Shown piece after piece: positions 48,068 through 58,900 of a stretch of 64,000 nt of DNA. A model generated the notes under the pieces. The model had not been told where the DNA came from. It saw only the letters and a program-made list of their open reading frames with translations, and searched no databases. The stretch is from Megalobrama amblycephala. Lineage: Eukaryota > Chordata > Actinopteri > Cypriniformes > Xenocyprididae. The translations under genes were made by a program, and so were the position numbers. Position 1 is the stretch's first letter, and each line of letters opens with the position of its first letter. Location of the stretch: assembly GCF_018812025.1 (NCBI RefSeq), contig NC_063061.1, positions 9,504,589 to 9,568,588 of the forward strand. Direction: 5' to 3'.

Positions 48068-49290
48068 TATGACAGTATATAGTAGGCCAAAGGAAAATCA
48101 TGGACCGGTTAAAGGACAGTGCAGAGAATGACAGGAGTCATGTACCAAGTTACAGGTGGAGGTCACATGATACTTATAAAACATTTGGCAACCACCCTCC
48201 ATCATAAGTACCCATATCCTCTGCTTTTGTCTAAAATAATTGCATTTTTTTGTAATATGATCTACATTTCTACGTGTATGATGGGAAGAGAGCATCGCTC
48301 CTGGGTGGATTTTAAAAGTTTTATAGGCTTATTCTGCAGACTTCCGGATGGTGGTACGCAGAAGGGTGTGTGTGGGGGGTGGTAATTGGAGCTGGGCCGC
48401 CCGGGGCAGATAGAGACAGAATGAATCCCTTACAGATCCGACGAGAGCACCAAAACGGCCATGATGTCACCACATACCCAGGGCTTTTCTTGATTTAACC
48501 CAGACACAGAGAGAGACTCACATATCCACACCCTCCCTGACCCTATCTCTCTTTACATTCCACCTTGCTTTCATCTTTATTTCTTCTTTTAATAATCCAG
48601 AACAAACAGATGTTTCTACGTTTGACTGCAACTTGACATTAGTATGCCTTCATTCTGTCAAAGCCTTTTTATGTAGTGAAATCACTGGTGATTGACTGTT
48701 GTCAGCATTGACAGAGACCACCATATAGTGTGTTTACAATTACTAGTTATACTCATGGTCTCTTGTGTGTTTTTATACCACCATCAGTAAACCACAAAAA
48801 AAAAAAAAAAAAAAATCAATCAATCAAATTATAATTTTTGTATATTTTTAAAAATAACATTTTAAATGTATTATATTGTATAAAATTTATATTCCATGAA
48901 TTTTCCACTAAATACTAATGTAAATACTAATGCCTGACCTCGTGTTATTTTACATAAATAAATAAATATTATTTTTTTAATTTTTTTAATTCATTTTAAT
49001 GTATCATTATATATTACATATTTATAATAATATTAATTACATAAATTATATTCATGGTTTCTTGTGCATTTTTATACCACCATCAGTAAACCACAAAAAG
49101 TCAATCACTAAATCACTCAATAAATCAAGTCAATCAAATTATTATATTTTTTTTAATAAAATGTTGAATGTATCATTATATATTAAATATTTCATAATTA
49201 CATTAAATTTATATTCCATGAAATTTCCACAAAATACAAATGCCTGGCTTCTTGTGTTATTTTATAAAAAAATAAAATAAAATAAAAATA

Positions 49291-49383
<93 letters not shown>

Positions 49384-49800
49384 ATAATTTTTAAAAATCA
49401 CATATTAATGTATTATTATATATTAAAAATTTAATAATTATATTCATTACATAATTATATTCATTATCATTATATTAAATGTATATTCCACAAAATTTGC
49501 ACAAAATGCAAATGCCTGGCCTTGTGTTATTTTACAAAAATAAATAAATATTATTTGATACATTTTTAAAATCACATCTTAATGTATTATTATATATTAA
49601 ATGTTTAATAATTATATAATATATTCATTATCATTATATTAAATGTATATTCCACTAAATTCAATAGCCTGGCCTCTTGTGTATCTACAATAAATAAATA
49701 TGAATGAATGAATAAAGATTATTTTTATACATTTTAAATATGTATATAATGTAATATATATATAACATGATATGTAAATATATAGTTAAAAATAAAAAAA
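47510..49800. repeat. AT-rich degenerate tandem array, interrupted by unique DNA
   Basis: A block of TATATTAAATATTTAATAAT, ATTAAATGTATATTCCAC and ATGCCTGGCCTCTTGTGTTA recurs: TGCCTG(G/A)C anchors near 47704, 48931, 49240, 49512 and 49667. A second block (TTTTTATACCACCATCAGTA) occurs at about 48770 and 49070. (AT)n expansions lie at 47985-48066 and 49293-49380. A unique ~670-bp segment at 48070-48740 interrupts it. Confidence 0.7.
48070..48740. other. Unique segment inside the AT-rich array
   Basis: Balanced composition with no repeat ends. Contains CATCGCTCCTGGGTGG and GGGCCGCCCGGGGCAG stretches. Candidate conserved non-coding sequence; open frames lack domain signatures. Confidence 0.35.
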
Positions 49801-49829
49801 TATATATATTTTCAGCAATATAGTTACTT

Positions 49830-51780
49830 AGTTGTATTTTCCATTATTGCGAATGAAAAACCTATATAATACAACAGTGGCATACAGTGCAAAACCAGTG
49901 CAGATTTGTTTGATGCTTCACTGTCATTCTTGCCATTTCTACAAAAAAGAGAGACTAGACAGTACCCGTTTAAATCACCAGAATTCAACAACATCAATAT
50001 TCAATTCACACTACACCAAATGTTAAAGTTTGCAAGGCATGTAAGCACATAAAACACTGCACCGAGTCCTTAGGCTGCTATTCATTTCATTTCAAATCTA
50101 GGGTCATTTTAAGACGGAGCTGTTCATTTCCAAACAAGACACCCTTAAGGTAACTAACATGACTGAGAAAAAGCTGTGCTCTTCAGGTGAACCCATCTGC
50201 CCAAGCTTGATAGAGGGGGTTAATGCGGCGAATTATGGCCTCCAGATGTGGAAGACAACTGTAAACACTCTTGTAAGTAGGGAAAAGCACGACTTTGTCA
50301 TTTCCTCAGATCTCCACATCTTTCAAGTCCTTCGAAACGGGATTCCAAGAGTCAGAGAGCAGAGTGTCAAACGCTCACTTCAGCTCGCCTGTCATTACCA
50401 TAACCTCTCTGTTCCGGCGCGCAAAACGCTTTGTGCAAACGGATCAACAGCTGCTAGCTCGCAGGAACGGGGAAGTGCAGCAGAACAAGTCATGAAATAT
50501 TAATCGGCATAATTGGGATGCTAGTTAGCACTTCTTTGACCAGCTTTAGTCCCCTCCAGCGCAGCGCGCCGCGGCTCCCGCCCTCCACACGAGCTACCGC
50601 TTAGTGTCAAACTAAACTATTAAAGTGGCAGAAAAAATGATGAACTCTTGAAAATGGATTAGATGGAGCTTATGTTTAAAATACTTACTAAAACGGCTCT
50701 AATCGTCTTCTCGCCGTCACCTCAACAGACAATGGAGGGGGGGGGGCAGAAAACACCAGCTCTTCCGGTACAAACTACTTTGCCGATTTCAGTGTCACAT
50801 TCAATTTTCTGCTTCCTGCTTCTCCCCGGATCCCCGTCCAAAAACAAGCATTTAAAACATCAGTCCTAATTAGATGATTAGTGCTTGGAAGGGCAGGAGA
50901 TAAGTCATTTGCATAATTCAATCATAAGAGTTAGAGATACATATTTCGATGTTCGTTTGTACAATTATCTCCGCTGTCCTGGGGGCTGTGATACTAATGT
51001 GATTAAACAATACTCTTGCACGGGGCCTAGTGTCCTCCATTAAAGCACTGCTAGAGGCAAAGCAAAAATTAATTTTAGGAGACAATCAATTTTATTCTAC
51101 ATGACTGTAATAAATATAGCCCGGCTGCAGATGTGTCATTAAGCTCAGGAGGAGACTTTCCCAAAGTCAAAATGACACTATTCTCTTTCTCTCCTCCCGC
51201 CGTAACTGCGGGTCTGCGGACGGTGAGCGGAAAGTGTCATTTTTCCTCTTGTGAGATTCTTGACAGGCCATATCCATCTGTCTGTTTTAACCTCTTATAT
51301 CTCTCCCCCACGACGCTGCACATCAGCGAACACCTGCTATTCCTCATCCCTATCGAGACTGTATATTAAGAGCTAACTTCGTAATTGCAGCTTCTAAATG
51401 CTCCTCAAACATCGTTTAATGAATGCGGAGGTAAATATGTAATTTGTGCAGATTCACATACGTAGCAGCCTCCTTAATTTGTTTTCGTGATTTCCGCGCC
51501 CAAAAAGGTTCTAGTAGCGCCTTTCCATCGCTAATTGACCACATGTGTCTTTGCTTTGCCTCTAATTCATTGGTTACGCATGGGACTAGTTATTAAAGCG
51601 CTGTGGCTTAGAACAGGCACCCGCCAACATTAATGAGAACTCGCATGGCCACAAGTTGTTTTATAAGAGCCCGTCAGCAGTTAAGCGCTCTCTCGCGTCT
51701 CAGACGTGTTCGCAGTAAGACATAGACGGACAGAATAGTTAGTGTGTGAGACCAGCTGTCTGCTTGTCTTCACAAAATAT
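49830..51780. other. Repeat-poor intronic block, strong candidate for conserved non-coding sequence
   Basis: Nearly 2 kb without mobile-element ends, with homeodomain-type TAATTAG/CTAATTAGATG cores (50863-50880), ATTTGCATAATTCAATC (50907-50924) and a GC-rich stretch at 50555-50600. A 114-codon frame at 50159-50503 has no recognisable domain. Enhancer function is inferred from locus and texture. Confidence 0.4.
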
Positions 51781-51929
51781 ACCCTATAAATAAAACTATA
51801 TCTATACACCTATTTTACATGGTGGCCCAAAAACTATTTGGACTCTTAATCCACAAAAAAAAAAGTTAGAATGTAGCAGTACACAAGTTTTTGCAAAGTG
51901 GCATTTGTTTTAAATAAATATATATACAT

Positions 51930-51984
51930 ATACATATACATACATACATACACTTTAAAATATGCATGTATGCATGTATGTATG
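51930..51984. repeat. ATAC/ATGT simple repeat
   Basis: Alternating TATACATA and ATGTATGC motifs immediately left of the mobile element. Confidence 0.6.
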
Positions 51985-52910
51985 TGGGTCAATGACGTTA
52001 CTGATCATTTTTGTCCAAAGGCCTTAATAATAAAAAAAACAAAGATATGACATCCAAAGTATGTATATATAAGTTGTATGCAAGTACAACTCTATCTCTT
52101 TTATTGAATCCAAAAGGTTTCAATTATATTTTGCTTCATATAAAGGTATTTTAGAGATTTTGAAGTGTCAAAAGGTTATTCGGTTTAACCGTCCAAAGGC
52201 CAATACAGCCACTTCATTTGTGATTAAAATATCTTAAAATGAAATAAATGTATATATTTTTTATCATTACATCATATATCAACATAGTGCAAAATGGTAT
52301 TAAAATTATGTGTAGAAGTCATTGCTTTGTTATGAGAAAGAATGTCTGGAAAAATGAATTTCATTGATGTCATTCGGGGTAACCAATAAAAAGGGACCAT
52401 TTTGGATCACGTCAAGCGGTCAATATCATGTGACAGGATGTGACATCATTCAGACACCTACAAAGGACCACATGGTCATGAAGCAAAGTAACAACTCTCT
52501 TTTAACTATTTGAAAAATTCATGTTTTCCCCGAAACATCAGGTCATTCGGTACAACCGCTATAAAACATGGAAAATGTTGTAATATTTCAAAAACTTGTA
52601 CTAAATATAAAATGTTTGATTGTCCTTTTGCTAGCTAGCTAGATTTCAGCCTGTTTAGCATTGTTTGAAAATATCGTGATTGGGTAAAACCAAAAGTGTC
52701 ATTCGGTAAAACCGAAATTTTGGTTAAACCGAATGACTTTTTTGGTGACAAATTTTGTCCATCTTGTAAAAAATGACAAAAGCAGTGTTAATTGATTATA
52801 AAAATCACATAATCTCATTGTTAACACTTAATAAAACTTCAAAATTAATAATAATCTCCATTTTGGCTTTTTTTTTTACACTTTTAAAAACCTTATTCGT
52901 CAATGACCCA
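51985..52910. mobile_element. GGGTCAATGA-ended element with ATTCGGT boxes, copy 2
   Basis: Inverted ends TGGGTCAATGACG / CGTCAATGACCCA are perfect over 13 bp; 926 bp. Collinear with 44869-45798, sharing AAAGGCCTTAATAATAA, TGACATCCAAAGTATGTA and GGTAAAACCGAAATTTTGG-type boxes. No coding frame. Confidence 0.82.
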
Positions 52911-52959
52911 TGTGTATATAATATAGATCTATGTAAAATTGTTATATACAGCACTATTC

Positions 52960-54430
52960 AATAAAAACAATAATAAAAAAGAAGGCTGCTAGGTTTCAAA
53001 TCATGACATACTGCTTAAAAAAATGGATATGAGATATGAAATCCGTTCACATAGGCTGCCAACATAAAGACACGCTGAAGCCCCATCTTGATGTTTCAAA
53101 TTGTCTTAATTCATAATTTACTGAGCAGAAAGAGTAAAGGAAAGGGTGAATCTGCAAAAACAACAACCCCAAAAAAGGTGGATGTATAATTAATGGCTGA
53201 CATTAAGGTGTGCCGAAGGAAGAGCGACAATCTGAGGAGATTTGATGAGACAGCGGGGTGTCTCGGGTGCCCGGGCCGAGCTGAGCGTCGCAGCCTCGGG
53301 CGAAGCCACAGGGGCTGAGCTGCCGTCCATATGGACCGCGCGCGCACACGAAACTGGAATCTCGCGGTCACGCACTGGAGCGCGCACTCCTGACAGGGGA
53401 TGTGAAGGTAATTGTGTGTATTAGCACGAGTCTGTTATTGTCTTTGTTTTAAAGTTTCCAGATTTATTTAGTGTTCAGACTTTATGCGCGATTCAAAATC
53501 AATCAAAAGATTCAATGAGATAGCCTACTATTTTAAATTAATCTACAGAACATGCTTCTTAAAGGTGTCAAATCGTGCATTTTAGGGAATCTTTGAAAGG
53601 CAGCACTTTGACGCGCGGTGTGATGGTAGCTCGCGCCTGGGGCAAAGATGGGAATTAGACACATTTTAAATTAATGACTAAAAAAAGCAAATCGCTTCAA
53701 GAGACGAAAAAAAAAAATATGACAGGCTTTCGAACAAGTAATGCGTTTTATGATTTAACTTGACAATTCCTGCTAAAGTACGATTGGCATGAGTGGATGT
53801 TGCTCTCTTTTTTATGATGTTATTCGCATGAAGAAACTCTCTGGTCAGCGGTGTAATAAATATTAGTGAACAAGAGCTTTCTGCACTTTTTTATTTTTGG
53901 ATGTTCTTGCACTTGGTTGAGAGAGAGAAAAAAAACAGTTAAACTAATCTAATCCACCTTTGGAGAGCAAGCACAGATGTTCATCTCTAATGTAATTCCC
54001 ATTCAATTTCCTAAGTGCAGTCCCCAAGTGCAAACTAGTTTAGTGTTATGTTTAGCTTGCAAATTTCGTTTTAATAAATAATGAATGCATTAAAATCCTG
54101 GAGATCAATTGCGAGCTGAGAAATCATAAAAAAGCGGGCCGCAAGTGCCGCGTGCGTTTGCTGATTTGGACACTTTCTGTTTGAGTCAAGTTTTACAGAT
54201 CCCTTTGCACATATTTAGGTTCTATCTGAAAACCTACTGAGCTCCCTACCTAGACAGCATAATGAGCTGCTGACTTGGAACGCGCCGTGCATATACAGGA
54301 CGCGTTCTTGCGTTCCGTCCATCTTTAAGAACTTCAGAACCGAGTCTTTTTCAACACCGGTTTCATTTTTTTTTTTTTTTAATATAGGCTACTATTAAAT
54401 GATTTGTATAACTTTATGTTCCCTCAAAAT
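52960..54430. other. Repeat-poor block with a CpG-rich patch, candidate regulatory sequence
   Basis: 53235-53400 is GC-rich and CpG-dense (GGGCCGAGCTGAGCGTCGC, CCGCGCGCGCACACG), unlike the AT-rich surroundings. It is followed by AAGGTAATTG on the plus strand, a donor-like site. No coding similarity was recognised on either strand. Could be a CpG-rich intronic enhancer or an antisense/alternative promoter. Confidence 0.4.
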
Positions 54431-54439
54431 GTGGACGAA

Positions 54440-54650
54440 ACGCACATTACAGGTCTCTCTGACAGTGTAGTCCGATTCCTGAGCAACTGATTCTGATGAG
54501 TCGGTTCTTTTTAGTGAATCAAAAACATAGAGCGCAACCAGTGTCCCGTTCCTGAACGAACGACTCTATGAGTCGGTTCTTTTTAGTGCATCAGTGCACA
54601 CTTTAAAATGACCTTTAAATTAATCAAAAACACTCATGAATCAGTCCCAA
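54440..54650. repeat. Interspersed repeat with duplicated GAGTCGGTTCTTTTTAGTG
   Basis: The motif occurs at about 54498 and 54571, with CCGATTCCTGAGC/CCGTTCCTGAACG ahead of each. This is a frequent teleost dispersed sequence. Confidence 0.5.
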
Positions 54651-54759
54651 AGGAAAGAATTGATAGGTTAATTAAGTTAATATAGATAATATATAACTGT
54701 GAAACGTAATCAATGATATAGGATTCATTTTTGTTTGTTAATACTTTTACTTAAAACAT

Positions 54760-55960
54760 GCTTTAGCTAGCCTATTCAAAATATCTAGGACAAATTAGTA
54801 TGTCACCTTTAAAAGGTCAGTGCAAAGACTTTTGAAAACTGTCTTTGTAAACACCTTTTGCAATAATTAATCCCTGATTTATTATCTGTTCTGTTGAACT
54901 GTGAAACGATCTCATTATCTGACTGCTGAAGGCAGTACATGCAATAAGAGTTGCATTTCTTTCTTCCAAATATGTATTCTTTAACTGTAAAAGAATTGTG
55001 GAATAAGGAATCATTAAAAGGAAACAGAGTCAGTATCGTAAAATTCCTTAAGATTCCCATTCCTATATTTTGTTGCATGAGACAAACGCCTTCAGGCGTT
55101 GCATCTTGTGCTATAAGTGTTTGTCCTGTGACCCGTTTAATTCCGTTGCTCTCTGTCTGGCTGTTTTGAATGCTAAAATGCGTCCTAAATAGGCAGCTCA
55201 CTATAGGTTTTGAGACACAGCCGTCACCTGGATGCGTGGTGATCATTCTCGCTTGTTTCGCCGTGGCTGTCTCGTACAAACCGATGCAAAAGACACCCAT
55301 TTGTCCCAGCTTAGCCCTTCTCCCACTGAGCCCGCGTGTGCTGAAGGAGGAGAGGAGAGGAGAGAGAGGGAGAGGGAGAGGAGGCGAGGGGCCAGCACGC
55401 ACATTAGTTTCAGCCATCTGGTAGCGGGACGGTGGATGATGTTTAAATCTGACTATAAAAGCGATGCTTGCGAAGGTGAACTGTAAAGCAACGATGCCGA
55501 GGAGCAAATTCAATTTCAAGGGGGCCCATTGCTCGGGCAATTTCATTATCCGACCGTATGCTGCAATCTGACAAGAAGAGTGAAAAGCGCAGCGTTCCGC
55601 ACCTCGTTCTCTTATTGTCCATTTTGCCTGGACTCAAAATTAAACAAAATAATGTTGTAAAACGGTCTCTCCCCCGCTCGCTTCCTCCTCGCTCTCATTT
55701 TCTAATTAGATGTGCACGGCAGATTGATTCAGAACTGCGCAAAGCCCAATAAAGTGACGGGGGATTCTTCTGGAGGTTGTGCTGGGGATGTTAAAAGGTT
55801 AATTACCGAACCTTGCCCAGAATGGCCATCTGGATATGAGCGCTCTGTCTCTCTCCTTTAAACACACATGTGCATCTCCACACACACACACTCACTGTGC
55901 AAAGGTGCAATTTAAGAGCACGTTCCTGAACCTACTCCAACCAGTTTTCAATACCTGACC
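54760..55960. other. Repeat-poor block with a 245-codon minus-strand open frame
   Basis: The minus-strand frame at 54809-55546 starts MKLPEQWAPLKLNLL and is long for AT-rich intronic DNA. It shows one hydrophobic stretch (about residues 13-33) and no recognisable domain, conserved motif or codon pattern. I treat it as probably non-coding. A GA-rich patch lies at 55350-55390. Confidence 0.35.
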
Positions 55961-56039
55961 TTTTACCTGTGAGAAAGCAAGAAATGGAAATAGAAAATAC
56001 TAGACCCGATGCTAAATATTTTCATTATTTGTTAAAGTT

Positions 56040-56442
56040 AGATAATTAATGTGGTTCAGATAACATAATATTTTGAGTTTCTGTTGATTAAACCAATCGC
56101 TTTCATTGACTCAATTTTTTTTATTTCAGTGAACTCAAAATTTGAAGGTAACTTACTTTTTTAAGTTAAACCAACAATTCTTTTTTACAGTGTGAACATT
56201 ACATACAGAACAATGTACAAAAAAAATGATTTTTATGATTTGTTATCACAACATTTTTTCTTTTGTCAAATCAACTTAGATAATTAATGTGGTTCAGATG
56301 ACATAATATTTTGAGTTTCTGTTGATTAAATCAATCGCCTTCATTGTATTAACTCAAATTTTTAATTTCAATGAACTCAAAATTTTAAGGCAACCAGGTA
56401 ACTTTTTTTTAAGTTAAACCAACAGTTCTTTTTTTACAGTTG
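56040..56442. repeat. Two direct copies (~240 bp apart) of a TTTTTTACAGT-ended repeat
   Basis: GATAATTAATGTGGTTCAGA begins both copies (about 56040 and 56280), and both run to AAGTTAAACCAACA(A/G)TTC and a TTTTTTACAGT end. Copies differ by a few substitutions. Likely a tandem or segmental duplication of a decayed MITE. Confidence 0.75.
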
Positions 56443-58028
56443 CAGACAAGCATGAACTTTTAGACTTTAAAGAAAACTTTTAATTTATATATTACACAAT
56501 ATTAAATATAATATAATTATTAATGTATTCGTTTTTTTAAATGCATAAGACCATCGATTTGTAGATTATTTTTAAGTGTTTTTACAGGTCAATTTAAGGC
56601 AAGATATTTCTAAATGGAGGACTTTTTTTTATATACACAACGTTGTGAATGTCATTCCGCTAAAAGCGAAGATGCTGCAGGTTTCATAACATATAATTAG
56701 AGACTTTTTCCTTTGGGCGATAAAGGTCTTTATAGGTGTACTGCTCTCTTGAGTCCCACCACACCACTCACACATACACATAAGCTGATATTGTTAGAGG
56801 AGCCTGAGAACACTAATGCATCTGTCATGATAACAAGCTAAGAATAACATCTCCACACCAAACAGAGCCACAGATCCAGGAGAGGTGATTCATTGATTTA
56901 TGCAACATGGCCCAGCACCTCGTCCCAATGAGACGTGGGACATCATCCAGACAAATTGAGTATCAAACAAGAATTCCAGATCTGGCCCTGGATGTGACAT
57001 GGGTCAAAAGTGCATTAAATGATATCGATGTCTATTCATTGTGAGCCTGACTCTGGAGCAAATAACAGAAGAAAGTGAAATGCAACCGAAGTATGACCCC
57101 TAGTCCAAAGAGCTGTCATTGTGTAAGGAAGAATAAAAGAGAAAATGTCAAATATTGGAAGCCCAAAAGTTTCTAAATACTTACAATTATCATTAAAGTT
57201 TAAAGAGTAAATGAAAGTCTCAATGAAGACTAAATCCAGCAGCTCCAGGAAAAGTTAACTTATAAATATTATAAAGACAAAAAGTACAATGCATGCTGAA
57301 GTTTTTTTTTTTAATTAATCTTTGCCTAACTTAAATCCTTGCAAGTTCAATAATTTAACAGTATTAAAATGTGCCTCCAACCAAATAGATTTTATTAAAA
57401 AGCATATGAAATACTATTAAAATTTGCTATTCATTTTATACACAGGCCTTGCAAGTTCATATAAGAATCATGTTATTGTTTTTAGTTTATTTGAATCGTT
57501 TAGATAATAAAATGACCATGTTTGCGCTGTAATAAACATGTTTGTACAAGAGTCTCGTAAAAAAAAGCGGATCGAGTCAGCGAGGAAAATTAATTTCTGA
57601 ACATGATTTTAGAGAAAGCTGTTCATTTTACGATTTTAGTATTATTATTGTATTCTCCTCAGGACAGTTTTTTGCTTTGAAACGAACAAGAGGTCAAAAC
57701 TGCAGGTGGTTTGGCAGAAACAAAAAAAATGACTGGAAGCAATTTTAGACTTAAGTTTGATTTTGGATTTTTTAAATGCGTTTTGAAAAGCACTTTATAA
57801 TAACTTTAATAGGTCATTACAGTTTAAAACATATTAAATGGTAACTAATTAACGTATTTAGATCATGTGCATTAAAATAAAAATGTGATAAATTTCCACA
57901 TATGTGCATTAAATCATTTTTGTTAATGACTTAAAGAAAGTTATCATAAAGTGTTAGCAACTTTGCCAAGTACGACAACTCTGCAAGCTCTGAATGAAGT
58001 TGAAAAGAACGTCAGATCCCACTGCAGC
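56443..58028. other. Intronic sequence immediately downstream of dach exon 1
   Basis: No transposon ends. 56640-57160 looks unique, 57160-57950 is AT-rich. Nothing else seen. Confidence 0.35.
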
Positions 58029-58059
58029 TCAGTGTAAATGTGAGATGTATATGTGATAT

Positions 58060-58070
58060 AAGTCTTGCCT
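58060..58070 (-). promoter_or_regulatory. Candidate non-canonical GC splice donor of dach intron 1
   Basis: On the minus strand the exon ends CCAG and continues GCAAGAC, so the intron would begin with GC at 58068-58067. CAG|GCAAG is close to the consensus of GC-AG introns, the commonest minor U2-type class. No GT lies in the next ~35 bases that would keep the known CTNA+AG exon end, and the protein similarity stops exactly here. The acceptor exon is not in the window, so use of this site is inferred. Confidence 0.7.
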
Positions 58071-58559
58071 GGCATTGGTGCAGTCGTTATAGAGCGCCTC
58101 GAAGTCTTTTCGGGTGATGAGTTTGCACCGGTTCACGCCCGGCTGAATGGCCCCGAGTCCGCGCAGGATCCGCACCTGCTCCACCGTGCACACCACCGGA
58201 CATATATCCAGCCGCTTCAGCTTGGTGTAGACGGTGTGCAGTCCGCCGACCAGGTGCTTCAGGAACAGGTCGAACACCTGCGGGAGACAGATGAGCTCCT
58301 GACCGTCCACGGTGAACGAGGCCACTTTCACCCCGTGCACCTCCACCATCTTACACTCGTTATTATGGACACCGCCTGGGCCGTTCCCGTTAGTGCTGCC
58401 GCCGCCACCGGTGCCGGTGATGAAAGAGTTGATCATGCTGCTGGTCAGTCGCGGGGACTCGGCCGGGCTGGAGTACAGAGAGTCGGGACGGAACAGGCTG
58501 CTCGCGCCCCCGGGAGTGGAGGTCGGTGAAAGCACCGGAGGAGTTGCTGATACGGCCAT
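58069..58559 (-). CDS. dach2: Dachshund-family transcription cofactor (DACH2-type), first coding exon, residues 1-163
   Basis: Nuclear Ski/Sno/Dac-family cofactor that acts with Six/Eya/Pax partners in eye, limb and muscle development (family knowledge). Residues 1-68 are a Ser/Pro/Gly-rich leader with short YSSP, PRLTSSMINSF and GTGGGGS stretches. Residues 69-160 form the complete DACHbox-N, starting ECKMVEVHG and containing ELICLPQVFDLFLKHLVGG, the VRILRGLGAIQPGVNRCKL block and KDFEALYNDC. PQVFDLF, LDI-PVVCTVEQ, LITRKDF and the MAVSA start resemble DACH2 more than DACH1, and the long poly-Ser/poly-Gly runs of mammalian DACH1 are absent. The start is secure: A at -3, G at +4, and an in-frame TAA at 58563-58565. 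Coding sequence stops being dachshund-like after CTNA plus AG of the next codon, where GCAAGAC follows. Without splicing the frame runs 13 more codons to a stop at 58029. Later exons are outside the window. Family call near certain; the DACH2 paralogue assignment is an inference. Confidence 0.93.
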
Positions 58560-58900
58560 AGTTTATGCGAAGTTTCCTCCTTTCCGTACTTTTGAGTCAA
58601 GCACACCTTTGCTGGCTCCTCGCACTGTTTCGCGGCTTTCACTCGGTGTTTCTCATGCGTCTCCGGTAGCCACTGCTGATAGTCGGTAATGTGCAACTAC
58701 CTTCCTCGCGAGTGAGATGGATAGAAGTGTATCGCACTCAGCGATTCAATTAGCCAGCCCACTACAGCCCGGAGTGACAGCTCTCTCAGCCAATAAGGAG
58801 CGCGATGGCACACGCCTTCAAATATTATTGGCTATCTGCCAGTTATGGGCGGGGTCTTGTGTTCTCACTATCAAAAGCGAATACATACAACTTTTTAGAT
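58560..58900 (-). promoter_or_regulatory. 5' UTR and proximal promoter region of the dach gene
   Basis: The ~140 bp directly upstream of the ATG are moderately GC-rich and carry an in-frame stop, as expected of a 5' UTR. Further upstream are two CCAAT-type boxes (GCCAAT on the plus strand at 58789-58794; AGCCAAT on the minus strand at 58826-58832) and a GC box (GGGCGGGGTC at about 58848-58857). I see no convincing TATA box, which fits a CpG-type developmental promoter. The transcription start cannot be placed by eye. Confidence 0.5.

Larger units (their letters stand above)
1..58067 (-). other. Putative intron 1 of the dach gene (partial, continues beyond base 1)
   Basis: The first coding exon ends at a donor-like site at 58068 and no second dach exon (the SSRPGRPPKR region in the family) could be recognised at lower coordinates. 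The entire stretch is therefore read as first intron. Very large first introns holding conserved non-coding elements are known at vertebrate DACH loci. No other host gene was recognised on either strand. The alternative is that a second exon is present but was missed. Confidence 0.7.

Noticed and set aside
50159..50503. 114-codon plus-strand frame
   Set aside because: No recognised motif, and a second overlapping frame is equally open; more likely conserved non-coding DNA than a gene.
58065..58689. Plus-strand open frames of 154 and 125 codons opposite dach exon 1
   Set aside because: Shadows of a GC-rich conserved exon on the other strand; no recognisable protein.
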